DNA from: Ruegeria sp. YS9
Lineage (GTDB): Bacteria > Pseudomonadota > Alphaproteobacteria > Rhodobacterales > Rhodobacteraceae
DNA length: 64,000 nt
Reading direction: 5' to 3'
Assembly (NCBI RefSeq): GCF_024628725.1
Contig: NZ_CP102409.1
Location: 529,001 to 593,000 of the forward strand
This document shows positions 44,626 through 54,122 of the stretch, piece after piece. Under the pieces are notes generated by a model. That model did not search any database and was not told where the DNA came from. It saw only the letters and a program-made list of their open reading frames with translations. The position numbers and the translations under genes are program-made. Position 1 is the stretch's first letter. Each line of letters opens with the position of its first letter.

Positions 44626-45471
44626 TTCGATCAGTCCGAGATCCAGCAACTGGCGGGACTGCCATTCAAACGGTACCGAGTTGCGCCAGCGAAAGCTTCG
44701 GATGTCAAATGTTGACCCTGCATTGGATTTCAGCGCTTTCGCGGCCCGGAAGGAACAAATGGCGGCCGTCAGGTTGTGATGCCAGGGACAGGAATAGGTA
44801 TTGTATTCCGGTTCGTTGAAGGTGTGGTCGGGCCTCAGCACCAGGTGCTTTTGCGCCTTGAACACTGCGATACGGTCGATCCTGCGACGTTCGTAGGGAA
44901 TGTGGTCCTCGAACCGCCACCGCAACCCGCCGGAAAGATCCACCTGACGGTCCAGCGGTTGGCCGCTTGGGTCGTGGCGGGTATGGGCATAATACCCAGC
45001 GCTGTCGAACATGGCCTGATCGGGGGCCACGCCGTTGGGATGTGCGATCAGATCCTCTGCGTACAGGTCGATGACATAGCTGAGCATCGCATTGCGACGC
45101 TCTTCACCGTGAAAGACAAGCATCTCGCCGACGCTACGCGTTTCGCAGTAGGGAAAAAACAGGTATTCGGCGTTGTAGCAATAATACATCCAGATACCGG
45201 GTGCGGCCTGAATGATCCTGTTTATGGTTTCGAAGACGACCAGCCGGGGAAAACACTTCAAATTGACCCGATGCACCTTGGCGGACAGGTCTTCTGTCAG
45301 GTGAAACTCGTCCGGTGCAAAGACGATGACGGATTTGAAGCCCAGCCTCAGATGATGGTGCAGCGTGCTGGCCAGCTCCACTTCGTCCTCGGCAAAAATC
45401 AATGCTACGGGGCCTTTGGCCAGTGCGGCCTGTCCCGATTTCAGGAAATGGTCGAGGGAATCGTACGTCAT
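44608..45471 (-). CDS. Glycosyltransferase-2-like protein with altered DxD region
   Basis: A 287-residue protein. Its plan recalls the GT2_4 family: IFAEDEVELASTLHHHLRLGFKSVIVF near the start, then GIWMYYCYNAEYLFFPY where family enzymes have a D-x-D-E-F metal motif. Here Asp residues are replaced by Asn-Ala-Glu-Tyr, so metal binding may be lost. C-terminal PEYNTYSCPWHHNLTAAI is unfamiliar. ATG 45471 is used; an overlong frame upstream is an antisense shadow of miaB. It overlaps the convergent dioxygenase gene by 18 bases. Confidence 0.5.
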   Translation of the reverse strand: MTYDSLDHFLKSGQAALAKGPVALIFAEDEVELASTLHHHLRLGFKSVIVFAPDEFHLTEDLSAKVHRVNLKCFPRLVVFETINRIIQAAPGIWMYYCYNAEYLFFPYCETRSVGEMLVFHGEERRNAMLSYVIDLYAEDLIAHPNGVAPDQAMFDSAGYYAHTRHDPSGQPLDRQVDLSGGLRWRFEDHIPYERRRIDRIAVFKAQKHLVLRPDHTFNEPEYNTYSCPWHHNLTAAICSFRAAKALKSNAGSTFDIRSFRWRNSVPFEWQSRQLLDLGLIESGQWF

Positions 45472-45594
45472 CGGGTGCTTTTTGGTCCGGCCTTTCTGGA
45501 AAGTCCTGCCAAATTCGGGTAAATGCGCCCGCATTGCAAGCGGCGTTCGAAGCGTATAGATGACGCCGATCCAGCGAATGCAAAGGCCCGTCCC

Positions 45595-46914
45595 ATGTCC
45601 GAACCGAAAAAGCTGTTTATCAAGACTTATGGCTGTCAGATGAATGTCTATGACAGCGAACGCATGTCCGAGGCGCTGGGCGGGCAGGGCTATGTCGAAA
45701 CCAAAACGCCTGACGATGCCGACATGATTCTGCTGAACACCTGTCACATCCGCGAAAAAGCGGCTGAGAAAGTGTATTCGGAACTCGGTCGCTTCAAGGG
45801 GCTGAAGGCCGAAAAGCCTGACCTGAAAATCGGTGTGGCGGGATGTGTTGCACAGGCCGAAGGTGAAGAAATCATGCGCCGCCAGCCGCTGGTCGATCTG
45901 GTCGTTGGCCCGCAAAGCTATCACCGTCTGCCCGAGATGGAGGCCAAGACCCGAGCGGGCGAAAAGGCGCTGGACACTGATTTCCCGGAAGAAGACAAGT
46001 TCGAAAAGCTGAAGAACCGTCCCAAGGCCAAACGCGGCCCGACGGCGTTTCTGACGGTTCAGGAAGGCTGCGACAAGTTCTGCGCCTTCTGCGTCGTGCC
46101 TTATACACGTGGGGCCGAAGTCAGCCGTCCGGCGGATCGCATCATCCGCGAAGCCCATGATCTGGTTGAACGCGGCGTGCGCGAGATCACGCTGTTGGGT
46201 CAGAACGTCAACGCCTATCACGGGGCCGGACCCGACGGAGATATGACCCTGGCCGGGTTGATCTGGGAACTGAACAAGGTTGACGGGCTGGAACGTATCC
46301 GTTTCACCACGTCCCACCCCAATGACATGGCCGATGACCTGATCGAGGCGCATGGCACCTGTGACAAGCTGATGCCGTATCTGCACCTGCCGGTTCAGTC
46401 GGGCTCGGACCGTATCCTCAAGCGAATGAATCGCAGCCACACGGCAGAAAGCTATCTGCGCCTGATCGAGCGCATTCGTGCGGCACGCCCGGATATCGTG
46501 ATGTCGGGGGATTTCATCGTCGGCTTCCCCGAAGAAACCGAAGAGGATTTTCAGGCAACGATGGATTTGGTTGAAGAGGTCAAATACGGCTACGCCTATT
46601 CCTTCAAATACTCCACACGCCCGGGAACACCTGCGGCCGAGCGGGCTCAGGTTGATCCGGCTGAGGCGGATGATCGGTTGCAGCATCTTCAGGCCCTTAT
46701 CACCCGTCATCAAAGGGAAATTCAGGACGGTATGGTTGGCCGTACAGTCCGCGTCTTGTTCGAAAAACCGGGCCGTCTGCCTGGTCAAATGGTCGGAAAA
46801 TCCGAGTATCTTCACTCGGTTCACGTAAAAGGCCCCGAGATTGCCGTTGGTGATCTGAAAGAGGTCCGGATCACCGAGTCAGGCGCCAACTCTTTGGCGG
46901 GCGAACTGCTCTGA
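45595..46914 (+). CDS. miaB: MiaB, tRNA-2-methylthio-N6-dimethylallyladenosine synthase
   Basis: A 439-residue radical-SAM methylthiotransferase that modifies A37 of tRNAs. The N-terminal UPF0004 domain has its three cluster cysteines ([23 protein letters not shown]), the radical-SAM cluster is C-x3-C-x2-C in [18 protein letters not shown], and a TRAM domain closes the C-terminus. ATG 45595 is chosen at MSEPKK; the frame is open from 45523. Confidence 0.97.
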   Translation: MSEPKKLFIKTYGCQMNVYDSERMSEALGGQGYVETKTPDDADMILLNTCHIREKAAEKVYSELGRFKGLKAEKPDLKIGVAGCVAQAEGEEIMRRQPLVDLVVGPQSYHRLPEMEAKTRAGEKALDTDFPEEDKFEKLKNRPKAKRGPTAFLTVQEGCDKFCAFCVVPYTRGAEVSRPADRIIREAHDLVERGVREITLLGQNVNAYHGAGPDGDMTLAGLIWELNKVDGLERIRFTTSHPNDMADDLIEAHGTCDKLMPYLHLPVQSGSDRILKRMNRSHTAESYLRLIERIRAARPDIVMSGDFIVGFPEETEEDFQATMDLVEEVKYGYAYSFKYSTRPGTPAAERAQVDPAEADDRLQHLQALITRHQREIQDGMVGRTVRVLFEKPGRLPGQMVGKSEYLHSVHVKGPEIAVGDLKEVRITESGANSLAGELL

Positions 46915-46938
46915 GTCGGTGAGATTCCGCCGTTCAGG

Positions 46939-46958
46939 CACCATAGTTGGTGTTTGTT
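46939..46958 (+). terminator. Weak terminator-like hairpin after miaB
   Basis: CACCA-TAGT-TGGTG (46939-46952) is followed by TTTGTTT. The stem is only five base pairs, so this is a weak call. Confidence 0.3.
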
Positions 46959-46986
46959 TCCAAAATTTACCCTTGATTTATTGCTT

Positions 46987-46999
46987 GGAACTATGTTCC
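46987..46999. promoter_or_regulatory. Small inverted repeat upstream of OMP gene
   Basis: GGAAC-TAT-GTTCC lies 11 bases before a short open frame (47010) and 89 bases before the outer-membrane protein start; TTGATT at 46973 precedes it. A promoter or operator is possible, not proven. Confidence 0.25.
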
Positions 47000-47009
47000 G
47001 AGAGGAGCC

Positions 47010-47087
47010 ATGTTTTTTGGGGCGCCAGTTTTTGCGTCTAAAAAACGATTATACGCCGATCCGAAGGTCGGAGTGATGGAGGTATGA
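47010..47087 (+). CDS. 25-codon open frame abutting the OMP gene (candidate leader)
   Basis: ATG at 47010 follows GAGGAGCC closely and reads 25 residues (MFFGAPVFASKKRLYADPKV then GVMEV), ending at TGA 47085-47087 with the GTG of the next gene immediately after. Direct abutment suggests translational coupling or a leader. It may be chance; spacing of the ribosome site is short. Confidence 0.25.
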   Translation: MFFGAPVFASKKRLYADPKVGVMEV

Positions 47088-47852
47088 GTGTCAATCTTGA
47101 AGAGCTTCAGGGCCTTGAGCCTGGTGAAAACCTTGCCCGTGGCTTCCGCGGTCACTCTACTTGCCAGCGCGACGATTGCCGGGGATTTGAAAGGCAAAAC
47201 AACCGATCCAGTTGTAATTAGCCCCAAGAAATTCAGCAGTGACGTCAGTGCATTTTACCTGGGGATTTCTGGTGGCTACGGTTCGGGCAGGGACGATCGA
47301 TTTGGTCTGAGAACGCCCGCCGGGCTGTTTGATGTCGGCGACCTCAAAGTGTCCGGAACTTATGGTGGCTTTCGCGGTGGTTGGCGCGGTGTTCTGCCTT
47401 CCAGGTGGGGGCGTGATTTCGTCTATGGTTTTGAAGTCAGTTATGATTTCGGATCCTTGGATGACAGTGTACGGGCCCAGATCGGCGGGTCAAACGTCGA
47501 GGGTGGGGCCGAGATATCTGACGTTTTGTCCCTCAAATATCGAAGCGGCCTGACAAGCCGAAACGGTCGGGTTCTCTACTTTTTCAGCGTCGGGTACCTG
47601 TGGGGCGATGTTGAAACGACCAACAGCATCACATCGGGAACTTCGGTACAGAGCTTTTCGGCGTCGGACAGGCGGGGCGGATACACCGCAAGCATCGGTG
47701 CCGAACACAAGCTGACCGACAATTGGTCAGTCACCGGCGAATACGAATACGTCCAGTTCAAATCCGAGGACGTTCAATTCGGTTCGGGCTTTTCCACGAA
47801 GTCGACACCGAAATACGGCGGTTTGAGATTCGGGCTGAACTATACTTTCTGA
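47088..47852 (+). CDS. Outer-membrane beta-barrel protein
   Basis: A 254-residue exported protein. A signal peptide runs to about residue 31 (LLASATIAG), then alternating beta-strand sequence rich in G, Y and S, ending with LRFGLNYTF, whose terminal Phe is the outer-membrane assembly signal. It resembles small OmpA-barrel/Omp25-type proteins of alphaproteobacteria. The start is GTG 47088, with GGAGG at 47078-47082; an ATG at 47084 is in another frame. Confidence 0.78.
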   Translation: MSILKSFRALSLVKTLPVASAVTLLASATIAGDLKGKTTDPVVISPKKFSSDVSAFYLGISGGYGSGRDDRFGLRTPAGLFDVGDLKVSGTYGGFRGGWRGVLPSRWGRDFVYGFEVSYDFGSLDDSVRAQIGGSNVEGGAEISDVLSLKYRSGLTSRNGRVLYFFSVGYLWGDVETTNSITSGTSVQSFSASDRRGGYTASIGAEHKLTDNWSVTGEYEYVQFKSEDVQFGSGFSTKSTPKYGGLRFGLNYTF

Positions 47853-47988
47853 TGCCCGTCTGACATGAATTTTTCTTTACCGTGATCGGCGCTTTTGTCA
47901 TCCGTGGGCTTATTTTTGAAACTGTGGCTTGCGCCCACCGAGATTTGTTGGCTACGCTCGGGGTGAACCGCCAAGACAGGAGAACGGA

Positions 47989-49011
47989 TTGGCCATCGGT
48001 GCCCTGACCCCACCGCAAGATGAAATGCCCCAACGCGAGGCGTTTGTAGAGTTTCCCGACAACCGATTGTTGATTGACCTGTGTGGCGAATACGACCGCA
48101 ATCTGACCGACATCGAAAGCAAGCTTTCCGTCCAGATCGTACGCCGCGGCAATCAGCTTGTCGTGATGGGCGATGAGGACGCTCAGAAGCAGGCTATCGA
48201 GGTGCTGCAATCGCTTTACACGCGGCTGGAAGGCGGGCGTGAGGTCGAGGCCGCGGACGTGGACCGGGAACTGCGGATGGGTGGTTCGGAACAGGGGACC
48301 GGCAGCCGAGACGGCGATCAGCTGGAAATGTTCAAGGGCGGTTCAGTCGAGATCAAAACCCGCAAGAAACTGGTGGAACCGCGCACGGACGCCCAGAAGG
48401 CTTATGTGCAGTCACTGTTTCAAAACGAGCTTGCATTTGGCATCGGACCTGCCGGCACGGGGAAAACCTATCTGGCTGTCGCCGTGGGCGTGTCGATGTT
48501 CATTGGCGGACATGTGGATCGAATCATCCTCAGCCGCCCGGCGGTCGAGGCGGGGGAAAAACTGGGCTATCTGCCCGGTGACATGAAAGACAAGGTCGAT
48601 CCCTACATGCAGCCGCTGTACGACGCGCTGAATGATTTTCTGCCCGGCAAGCAACTGGCCAAGCTGATCGAGGAAAAGCGAATCGAAATAGCGCCGCTGG
48701 CGTTCATGCGTGGACGCACGTTGGCCAATGCGTTCGTGGTGCTGGACGAAGCACAGAACGCCACGACCATGCAGATGAAGATGTTCCTGACTCGTCTGGG
48801 CGAGGGCAGCCGCATGGTAATCACCGGCGACAGGTCTCAGGTCGATTTGCCACGCGGCGTTCAGTCCGGGCTTCAGGATGCGGAAAGACTGTTGAAAACG
48901 ATTCCCAATATCAGCTTCAACTATTTCACGTCCAAAGACGTGGTTCGCCACCCGCTTGTGGCCGCGATCATCGAGGCGTATGAGGCGGATGCGGGCCGCG
49001 AAACCAGTTGA
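47989..49011 (+). CDS. PhoH-like ATPase
   Basis: A 340-residue P-loop protein. Walker A is GPAGTGKTYLA, Walker B FVVLDEAQNATTMQ, then MVITGDRSQ, the usual PhoH order. An N-terminal KH-like segment precedes it. TTG 47989 is preceded by AGGAG at 47978-47982 and gives the common start; the open frame reaches back to 47929. The gene ends just before ybeY, an order (phoH-ybeY-corC-lnt) widely conserved and tied to ribosome RNA processing and envelope upkeep. Confidence 0.88.
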   Translation: MAIGALTPPQDEMPQREAFVEFPDNRLLIDLCGEYDRNLTDIESKLSVQIVRRGNQLVVMGDEDAQKQAIEVLQSLYTRLEGGREVEAADVDRELRMGGSEQGTGSRDGDQLEMFKGGSVEIKTRKKLVEPRTDAQKAYVQSLFQNELAFGIGPAGTGKTYLAVAVGVSMFIGGHVDRIILSRPAVEAGEKLGYLPGDMKDKVDPYMQPLYDALNDFLPGKQLAKLIEEKRIEIAPLAFMRGRTLANAFVVLDEAQNATTMQMKMFLTRLGEGSRMVITGDRSQVDLPRGVQSGLQDAERLLKTIPNISFNYFTSKDVVRHPLVAAIIEAYEADAGRETS

Positions 49012-49047
49012 TTGCAAGGCTCATTCACAGGGCTGTTGTGCGATAAG

Positions 49048-49542
49048 ATGAATCTGGAACTCACTGTCGAAGACGACCGGTGGCAAGGGCTTGAAGCTTT
49101 GTCGCGGCAGGCGATATCCGCCGTCCTGTTCCATGCGGAACTGGACCCGGAGTGTTGCGAGGTCAGCGTTCTGGGTTGTGATGACGCGCGCATTTCGGAA
49201 CTGAACGCCGAGTTTCGCGGCAAACCTACCGCCACCAATGTTCTGAGCTGGCCGGCAGAAGATTTGGCCCCGGACAAAGCCGGGCAAGCGCCGCATCCGC
49301 CAAAGCCGGATTTCACCGGTGAAATTCCTTTGGGCGATATTGCGATTTCCTTCGACACATGTGCGCGAGAGGCCGATGAGGCAGGCAAGGACATTGACGA
49401 TCACGTCATTCATTTGCTTGTTCACGGAACGTTGCATTTGCTGGGATATGATCACATTCGTGACCCCGATGCCGCTTTGATGGAAGGGATTGAGGTCGAG
49501 ATACTTGGCAAGTTGGGTATAGATGACCCATATAAGGTATAA
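49048..49542 (+). CDS. ybeY: YbeY endoribonuclease
   Basis: A 164-residue zinc ribonuclease for 16S rRNA 3' maturation and ribosome quality control. The zinc motif is HGTLHLLGYDH at the C-terminal end. ATG 49048 is chosen over the frame from 49012. It follows phoH by 36 bases. Confidence 0.93.
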   Translation: MNLELTVEDDRWQGLEALSRQAISAVLFHAELDPECCEVSVLGCDDARISELNAEFRGKPTATNVLSWPAEDLAPDKAGQAPHPPKPDFTGEIPLGDIAISFDTCAREADEAGKDIDDHVIHLLVHGTLHLLGYDHIRDPDAALMEGIEVEILGKLGIDDPYKV

Positions 49543-49578
49543 AGTGGGTCATGTGACCCGATCAGTTGGAACAAGGTA

Positions 49579-50466
49579 ATGGGCGAAACAGACGGCAGTT
49601 CTGGGGCAGCGCAAAGCGCGCAACCTCAGGACAGCGGCAATGATACAGAAGAGAAAAGCGGGTTTATTTCCCGAATTTTCGATGCGTTTTCGGGTCAGGA
49701 GACTCCTCAAAACCCGGTGATGAATGGGCAGAGCGCAGCGGCAGCTCGGCCTCATGGGATGATGAACTTGCGCCGGATGCGCGTCGAAGACGTGGCCATT
49801 CCAACGGCCGAGATCATCGCGGTTCCTTCTACCATCACCAAGGATGAACTGGCCGACGTGTTCCGGGACAGTGGGTTGTCCAGAATCCCGGTCTATGAAG
49901 GAACGCTGGATACGCCGTTGGGTTTCGTTCACCTCAAGGATTTCGCACTGACCCATGGTTTCAATGGCGGTGCGGACAAGTTTGACCTGAAATCCATGTT
50001 GCGCACGCTTTTGTTCGTGCCGCCTTCAATGCCGATCGGGGTCCTGCTGACCAAGATGCAGACCGAACGTCGCCATATGGCGTTGGTGATTGATGAATAT
50101 GGCGGAGTCGACGGGCTGCTGACGATCGAAGACCTGATAGAACAGGTCGTGGGTGAAATCGCGGACGAACACGATGCAGACGAAGATCAGCTCTGGGTGC
50201 AGGAAAAGCCGGGCTGTTACGTTGTGCAGGCACGTGTGCCGCTTGAGGACTTCGAGGCCGAGATCGGCAGATCCCTGACCAGCCACGAGGATGTGGATGA
50301 AGAAGACATCGACACGCTTGGCGGGCTTGTGTTCATGCTGTCCGGGCGTGTTCCGGCGCGGGGTGAGGTCGTGATCCATCCGGAAGGACCGGAATTCGAA
50401 GTGATCGAAGCCGACCCGCGGCGCATCAAACGGTTGCGCGTAATGCTGCCGGACGTGGCTGCATGA
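49579..50466 (+). CDS. CorC/HlyC-type CBS-domain protein
   Basis: A 295-residue protein with a low-complexity start, a pair of CBS domains (RMRVEDVAIPTAEIIAVP and LVIDEYGGVDGLLTIEDL) and a CorC_HlyC C-terminal domain. No membrane helices are present. It is linked to magnesium/cobalt handling or to the outer envelope in E. coli (CorC/YbeX). It overlaps lnt by four bases. Confidence 0.88.
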   Translation: MGETDGSSGAAQSAQPQDSGNDTEEKSGFISRIFDAFSGQETPQNPVMNGQSAAAARPHGMMNLRRMRVEDVAIPTAEIIAVPSTITKDELADVFRDSGLSRIPVYEGTLDTPLGFVHLKDFALTHGFNGGADKFDLKSMLRTLLFVPPSMPIGVLLTKMQTERRHMALVIDEYGGVDGLLTIEDLIEQVVGEIADEHDADEDQLWVQEKPGCYVVQARVPLEDFEAEIGRSLTSHEDVDEEDIDTLGGLVFMLSGRVPARGEVVIHPEGPEFEVIEADPRRIKRLRVMLPDVAA

Positions 50467-51968
50467 CGCCTGTCCGGGGCTGGCCGTCATCGTTGAGATT
50501 TTTTGCCGCGGCCGCACTGGGCGCCGTCAGCGCTTTTGGCCAGGCGCCGCATGGGTATTGGGGCGCTACGGTTCTTGCGCTGATTTTGATCGTTCCGGTT
50601 TTCCTTGCCAGTGAAACCCGCGCTCGCGCGGGGTGGATCGGCTGGTTCTTCGCCACCGGCTATTTTGCACATGCACTAAGCTGGATCATCGAGCCCTTTC
50701 AGGTGGACGCAGAGCGCCACGCCTGGATGGCACCGTTCGCGCTGGTGTTCATGGCCGGCGGGCTCGCCCTGTTCTGGGCGGTTGCGTTTCGACTGGCGCG
50801 GCATGTTGGCGCGACCGCCATGCAGCAAGGCGTTTTGCTGATCGCAACGCTGTCGCTGGCCGAACTGGCACGGGGATATGTGCTGACCGGATTCCCCTGG
50901 GGCGGAGTGGCGCAAATCTGGGTGAATACGCCCGTGGCGCAAGTGCTGTCTCTGGTGGGGCCATATGGCTTGAATGCGCTGACATTTGCCGTGGCGTTTC
51001 CGATAGGGGCAGCACTGGTTCAGGAAAGACGCGTGCGTGCACTGGTCCGGCCACTGGGATTTGCGGTTGCGGCGGCGGTGCTGGCGATTGGCTATGGGTC
51101 GATGCGGCCAACGGTTCAGGACAGCCCGCAAACAGTTCGTGTTGTTCAGCCCAACGCGCCGCAGCACCAAAAGTGGGACCCGGCTTTTGCGCCCTTGTTT
51201 TTCGCCCGTCAGATTGAGTATTCAGCCGCTTTGCCCGGACCGGACCTGATCGTCTGGCCCGAGACCTCAGTTCCAGCCTGGCTGGGCAGCGCACAACCGT
51301 ATTTGACGGCCATCGCGGATGCCGCTCAGGGGACGCCCGTGGTTTTGGGGATCCAGCGCGGAGACGGCCCGAGGATCTTCAACTCGATGGTCTATCTGGA
51401 TGAAGCCGGGCAGCAGGGCGGTCTGTATGACAAACACCATCTGGCCCCTTTTGGGGAATATGTGCCTTTTGGCGAGTTGATGGGCCGTTTTGGGATTTAT
51501 GGGATGGCGGCCACGACGGGGCATGGATTCAGCGCGGGGCCGGGGCCTGATCTTTTGGACCTTGGCGAATTGGGAAAGGCGTTGCCTCTGATCTGTTACG
51601 AAGCCGTGTTCCCGCAGGATGTGAACGGTGCGCCGGGCCGGGCAGACTTTCTGTTGCAGATCACCAATGACGCATGGTTCGGAACGCGTTCCGGACCGTT
51701 TCAGCATCTGGCGCAGGCCCGGATGAGGGCGATTGAGCAAGGTCTGCCGATGATCCGTTCGGCCAATACCGGCATATCGGCCATGATTGACCCGCTGGGT
51801 CAGATCACGGCCTCATTGGCTTTGGGCAAGGCGGGATACGTGGATGCGATCCTGCCGCAGCCACAACGGCCAACAGTTTATTCCCGCATCGGGGACAGCC
51901 CCGTTCTTGCTGCGCTATTGTTTCTTGCTGCACTGGCGTGGTTCAACATCCGCCGCCTGACCAAATAA
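50463..51968 (+). CDS. lnt: Apolipoprotein N-acyltransferase
   Basis: A 501-residue inner-membrane enzyme that adds the third acyl chain to lipoproteins. About six hydrophobic N-terminal segments are followed by a nitrilase-like periplasmic domain with WPETSVPAW (Glu), KHHLAPFGEYVPF (Lys) and ICYEAVFPQ (Cys), the catalytic triad. It starts four bases inside the corC-like gene. Confidence 0.95.
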   Translation: MTPVRGWPSSLRFFAAAALGAVSAFGQAPHGYWGATVLALILIVPVFLASETRARAGWIGWFFATGYFAHALSWIIEPFQVDAERHAWMAPFALVFMAGGLALFWAVAFRLARHVGATAMQQGVLLIATLSLAELARGYVLTGFPWGGVAQIWVNTPVAQVLSLVGPYGLNALTFAVAFPIGAALVQERRVRALVRPLGFAVAAAVLAIGYGSMRPTVQDSPQTVRVVQPNAPQHQKWDPAFAPLFFARQIEYSAALPGPDLIVWPETSVPAWLGSAQPYLTAIADAAQGTPVVLGIQRGDGPRIFNSMVYLDEAGQQGGLYDKHHLAPFGEYVPFGELMGRFGIYGMAATTGHGFSAGPGPDLLDLGELGKALPLICYEAVFPQDVNGAPGRADFLLQITNDAWFGTRSGPFQHLAQARMRAIEQGLPMIRSANTGISAMIDPLGQITASLALGKAGYVDAILPQPQRPTVYSRIGDSPVLAALLFLAALAWFNIRRLTK

Positions 51969-52012
51969 TTAGAGATTGACCCCATCTTGAAGCGCGCGTA
52001 TGCGTCTGTGAC

Positions 52013-52060
52013 CTGTCACAACGGCTTCCTGGCGTGGCGGAGAAACCCCTAATGGAGCGC
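52013..52060 (+). promoter_or_regulatory. SAM/SAH riboswitch upstream of metK
   Basis: Compact RNA element just before metK. P1 pairs CTGTCAC (52013-52019) with GTGGCGG (52034-52040); the loop ACGGCTTCCTGGC matches the conserved core I know for this class, and GCTTCC (52024-52029) can pair with GGAGC (52054-52058), a pseudoknot that would cover the Shine-Dalgarno GGAG seven bases before ATG 52065. Binding of SAM or SAH should therefore block translation. The class (Rfam RF01727) is known from metK leaders of Rhodobacterales. Confidence 0.88.
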
Positions 52061-52064
52061 ATTT

Positions 52065-53246
52065 ATGTCCCGACAGAACTATACATTTACTTCGGAATCC
52101 GTTTCCGAAGGGCATCCTGACAAGGTCTGCGACCGTATCTCGGATGCTGTCCTTGATGCATTTCTCAACGAAGAACCAGAAGCCCGTGTGGCCTGCGAAA
52201 CCTTTGCAACAACCAACCGGGTTGTGATCGGTGGCGAAGTAGGCCTGTCTGATCAAGACAAGCTGCACGACTACATGGGGCGCATCGAACAGATCGCTCG
52301 TGATTGTGTGAAAGACATCGGTTACGAGCAGGACAAGTTTCACCACGAAACCGTCGAAGTAACCAACCTGCTGCACGAACAATCCGCCCATATCGCTCAG
52401 GGCGTTGATGCGGCGGATGACAAGGACGAAGGTGCCGGCGACCAGGGCATCATGTTTGGTTATGCCACGACTGAAACTCCGGCGCTGATGCCTGCACCGA
52501 TCCAGTATTCGCACGCTATCCTGCGGCGTCTGGCGGAAGTACGCAAGAACGGCACCGAACCTGCTTTGGGCCCCGATGCAAAGTCGCAGTTGTCGGTCGT
52601 TTATCAGGATGGCAAACCGGTTGGTGTCAGCTCGATCGTTCTTTCTACGCAGCATCTGGATGAAGCGCTGTCTTCTGATGATATCCGCGCCATCGTAGAA
52701 CCTTACATCCGTGAAACCCTGCCCGACGGCTGGCTGTCGGCAGAAACCGAATGGCACGTCAACCCGACCGGCAAGTTCGTTATTGGCGGACCGGATGGTG
52801 ACGCGGGCCTGACCGGGCGCAAGATCATCGTGGATACCTATGGCGGCGCGGCCCCGCATGGCGGCGGCGCGTTCTCGGGCAAAGACCCGACCAAGGTTGA
52901 CCGTTCGGCAGCTTACGCAGCACGATACCTGGCCAAAAACGTCGTGGCGGCCGGCATGGCCGAGCGCTGCACGATTCAGCTGAGCTATGCGATTGGTGTG
53001 TCCAAGCCGCTGTCGATCTATGCCGACACGCATGGTACCGGCCAACTGGCGGATGCGGCTATCGAGAAAGCCGTGGGTGAGGTCATGGATCTGACGCCGC
53101 GCGGCATTCGCCAGCATCTGCAACTGAACAAGCCAATCTATCAGCGCACTGCTGCTTACGGCCACTTTGGTCGTCAGCCGAGCGATGATGGGGGGTTCAG
53201 CTGGGAACGCACCGATCTGGTCGATGCGTTGAAATCCGCAGTCTGA
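52065..53246 (+). CDS. metK: S-adenosylmethionine synthase
   Basis: A 393-residue enzyme making SAM from methionine and ATP. Signatures [11 protein letters not shown] and [16 protein letters not shown] are intact. The start at 52065 lies seven bases after the riboswitch-embedded GGAG. A clear intrinsic terminator follows. Feedback by SAM through the leader is expected. Confidence 0.97.
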   Translation: MSRQNYTFTSESVSEGHPDKVCDRISDAVLDAFLNEEPEARVACETFATTNRVVIGGEVGLSDQDKLHDYMGRIEQIARDCVKDIGYEQDKFHHETVEVTNLLHEQSAHIAQGVDAADDKDEGAGDQGIMFGYATTETPALMPAPIQYSHAILRRLAEVRKNGTEPALGPDAKSQLSVVYQDGKPVGVSSIVLSTQHLDEALSSDDIRAIVEPYIRETLPDGWLSAETEWHVNPTGKFVIGGPDGDAGLTGRKIIVDTYGGAAPHGGGAFSGKDPTKVDRSAAYAARYLAKNVVAAGMAERCTIQLSYAIGVSKPLSIYADTHGTGQLADAAIEKAVGEVMDLTPRGIRQHLQLNKPIYQRTAAYGHFGRQPSDDGGFSWERTDLVDALKSAV

Positions 53247-53258
53247 TCTGAACAACAC

Positions 53259-53286
53259 AAAGCGCGCCTTTCAGGGCGCGCTTTTT
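53259..53286 (+). terminator. Intrinsic terminator after metK
   Basis: AAAGCGCGCC (53259-53268) and GGCGCGCTTT (53275-53284) form a ten-pair stem with a six-base loop, followed by TT after the stem (five T in a row in total). Confidence 0.85.
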
Positions 53287-53343
53287 CCTCGTGTGTACCG
53301 CGCGCCCTTGCAACGTTCTCTGGCCCGCAGTATGGCGACCGCC

Positions 53344-54054
53344 ATGAGCACCGAGACCCCACAACGCCCGCGCAGAAACTTCTATGGCCGCTTTAAGGGC
53401 AAGACCCTGAAGCCCAGCCAAAAGACCTATCTGAACGAAGATCTGGCGGCTTTGTCGCCCGGCGCGGTGGATTGGGAAACAAACCCTGAACGCAGACCGT
53501 TGGACCTGAACAAGTTGTTCGGCGGCAAGCCGGTCTGGCTGGAAGTCGGCTTTGGCGGTGGCGAACATCTGGTTCATCAGGCGCAAAGCAACCCCGACAT
53601 CGGCATCATCGGGGCCGAGCCCTATATCAACGGCGTTGCCATGCTGCTGGGCAAAATCCGGCAGGCGAGGGTTGAGAATCTTGCTGTACATCCCGGCGAT
53701 GCCCGTGACCTGTTCGACGTGCTGCCAGAGGCCAGTATATCGCGCGCCTTCCTTCTGTATCCTGACCCGTGGCCCAAAACCCGGCATCACCGTCGCCGTT
53801 TCGTGACACCGGAACATCTTGAACCGTTGGCGAAGGTCCTGAAGCCCGGATCGATCTTCCGGGTCGCCACGGACATCCCCGACTATGTGCGGCAGACGCT
53901 GGAGGAAGTCCCCCGCGCCGGGTTCGAGTGGCTGGCCGAACGCCCCGCAGATTGGCGCGAGCCGTGGGAAGACTGGATTTCCACACGCTACGAGCAGAAG
54001 GCCTTGCGTGAAGGTCGCACGCCCCATTACCTGACCTTCCGCCGCAAAGACTGA
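53344..54054 (+). CDS. trmB: tRNA (guanine-N7-)-methyltransferase
   Basis: A 236-residue TrmB, which makes m7G46 in tRNA. Motifs are VGFGGGEHL (SAM), GAEPYINGV and the family-specific [18 protein letters not shown] 53344 gives the usual start near [12 protein letters not shown] 53332 is an alternative. The frame opens at 53293. Confidence 0.93.
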   Translation: MSTETPQRPRRNFYGRFKGKTLKPSQKTYLNEDLAALSPGAVDWETNPERRPLDLNKLFGGKPVWLEVGFGGGEHLVHQAQSNPDIGIIGAEPYINGVAMLLGKIRQARVENLAVHPGDARDLFDVLPEASISRAFLLYPDPWPKTRHHRRRFVTPEHLEPLAKVLKPGSIFRVATDIPDYVRQTLEEVPRAGFEWLAERPADWREPWEDWISTRYEQKALREGRTPHYLTFRRKD

Positions 54055-54122
54055 TTGCCGCTGGACCAACCGGTGCCAATTCGCTAATCGGCTTGAGCAC
54101 TGATAGCGCAAAAGGAGCCCCC

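Noticed and set aside
44608..46824. A 738-codon minus-strand open frame
   Set aside because: Only its last 287 codons look like a protein; the rest is antisense to miaB, whose motifs are unmistakable.
47084..47090. ATG 47084 as start of the OMP
   Set aside because: It is in a different frame and soon runs into a stop; the GTG at 47088 opens the beta-barrel frame.
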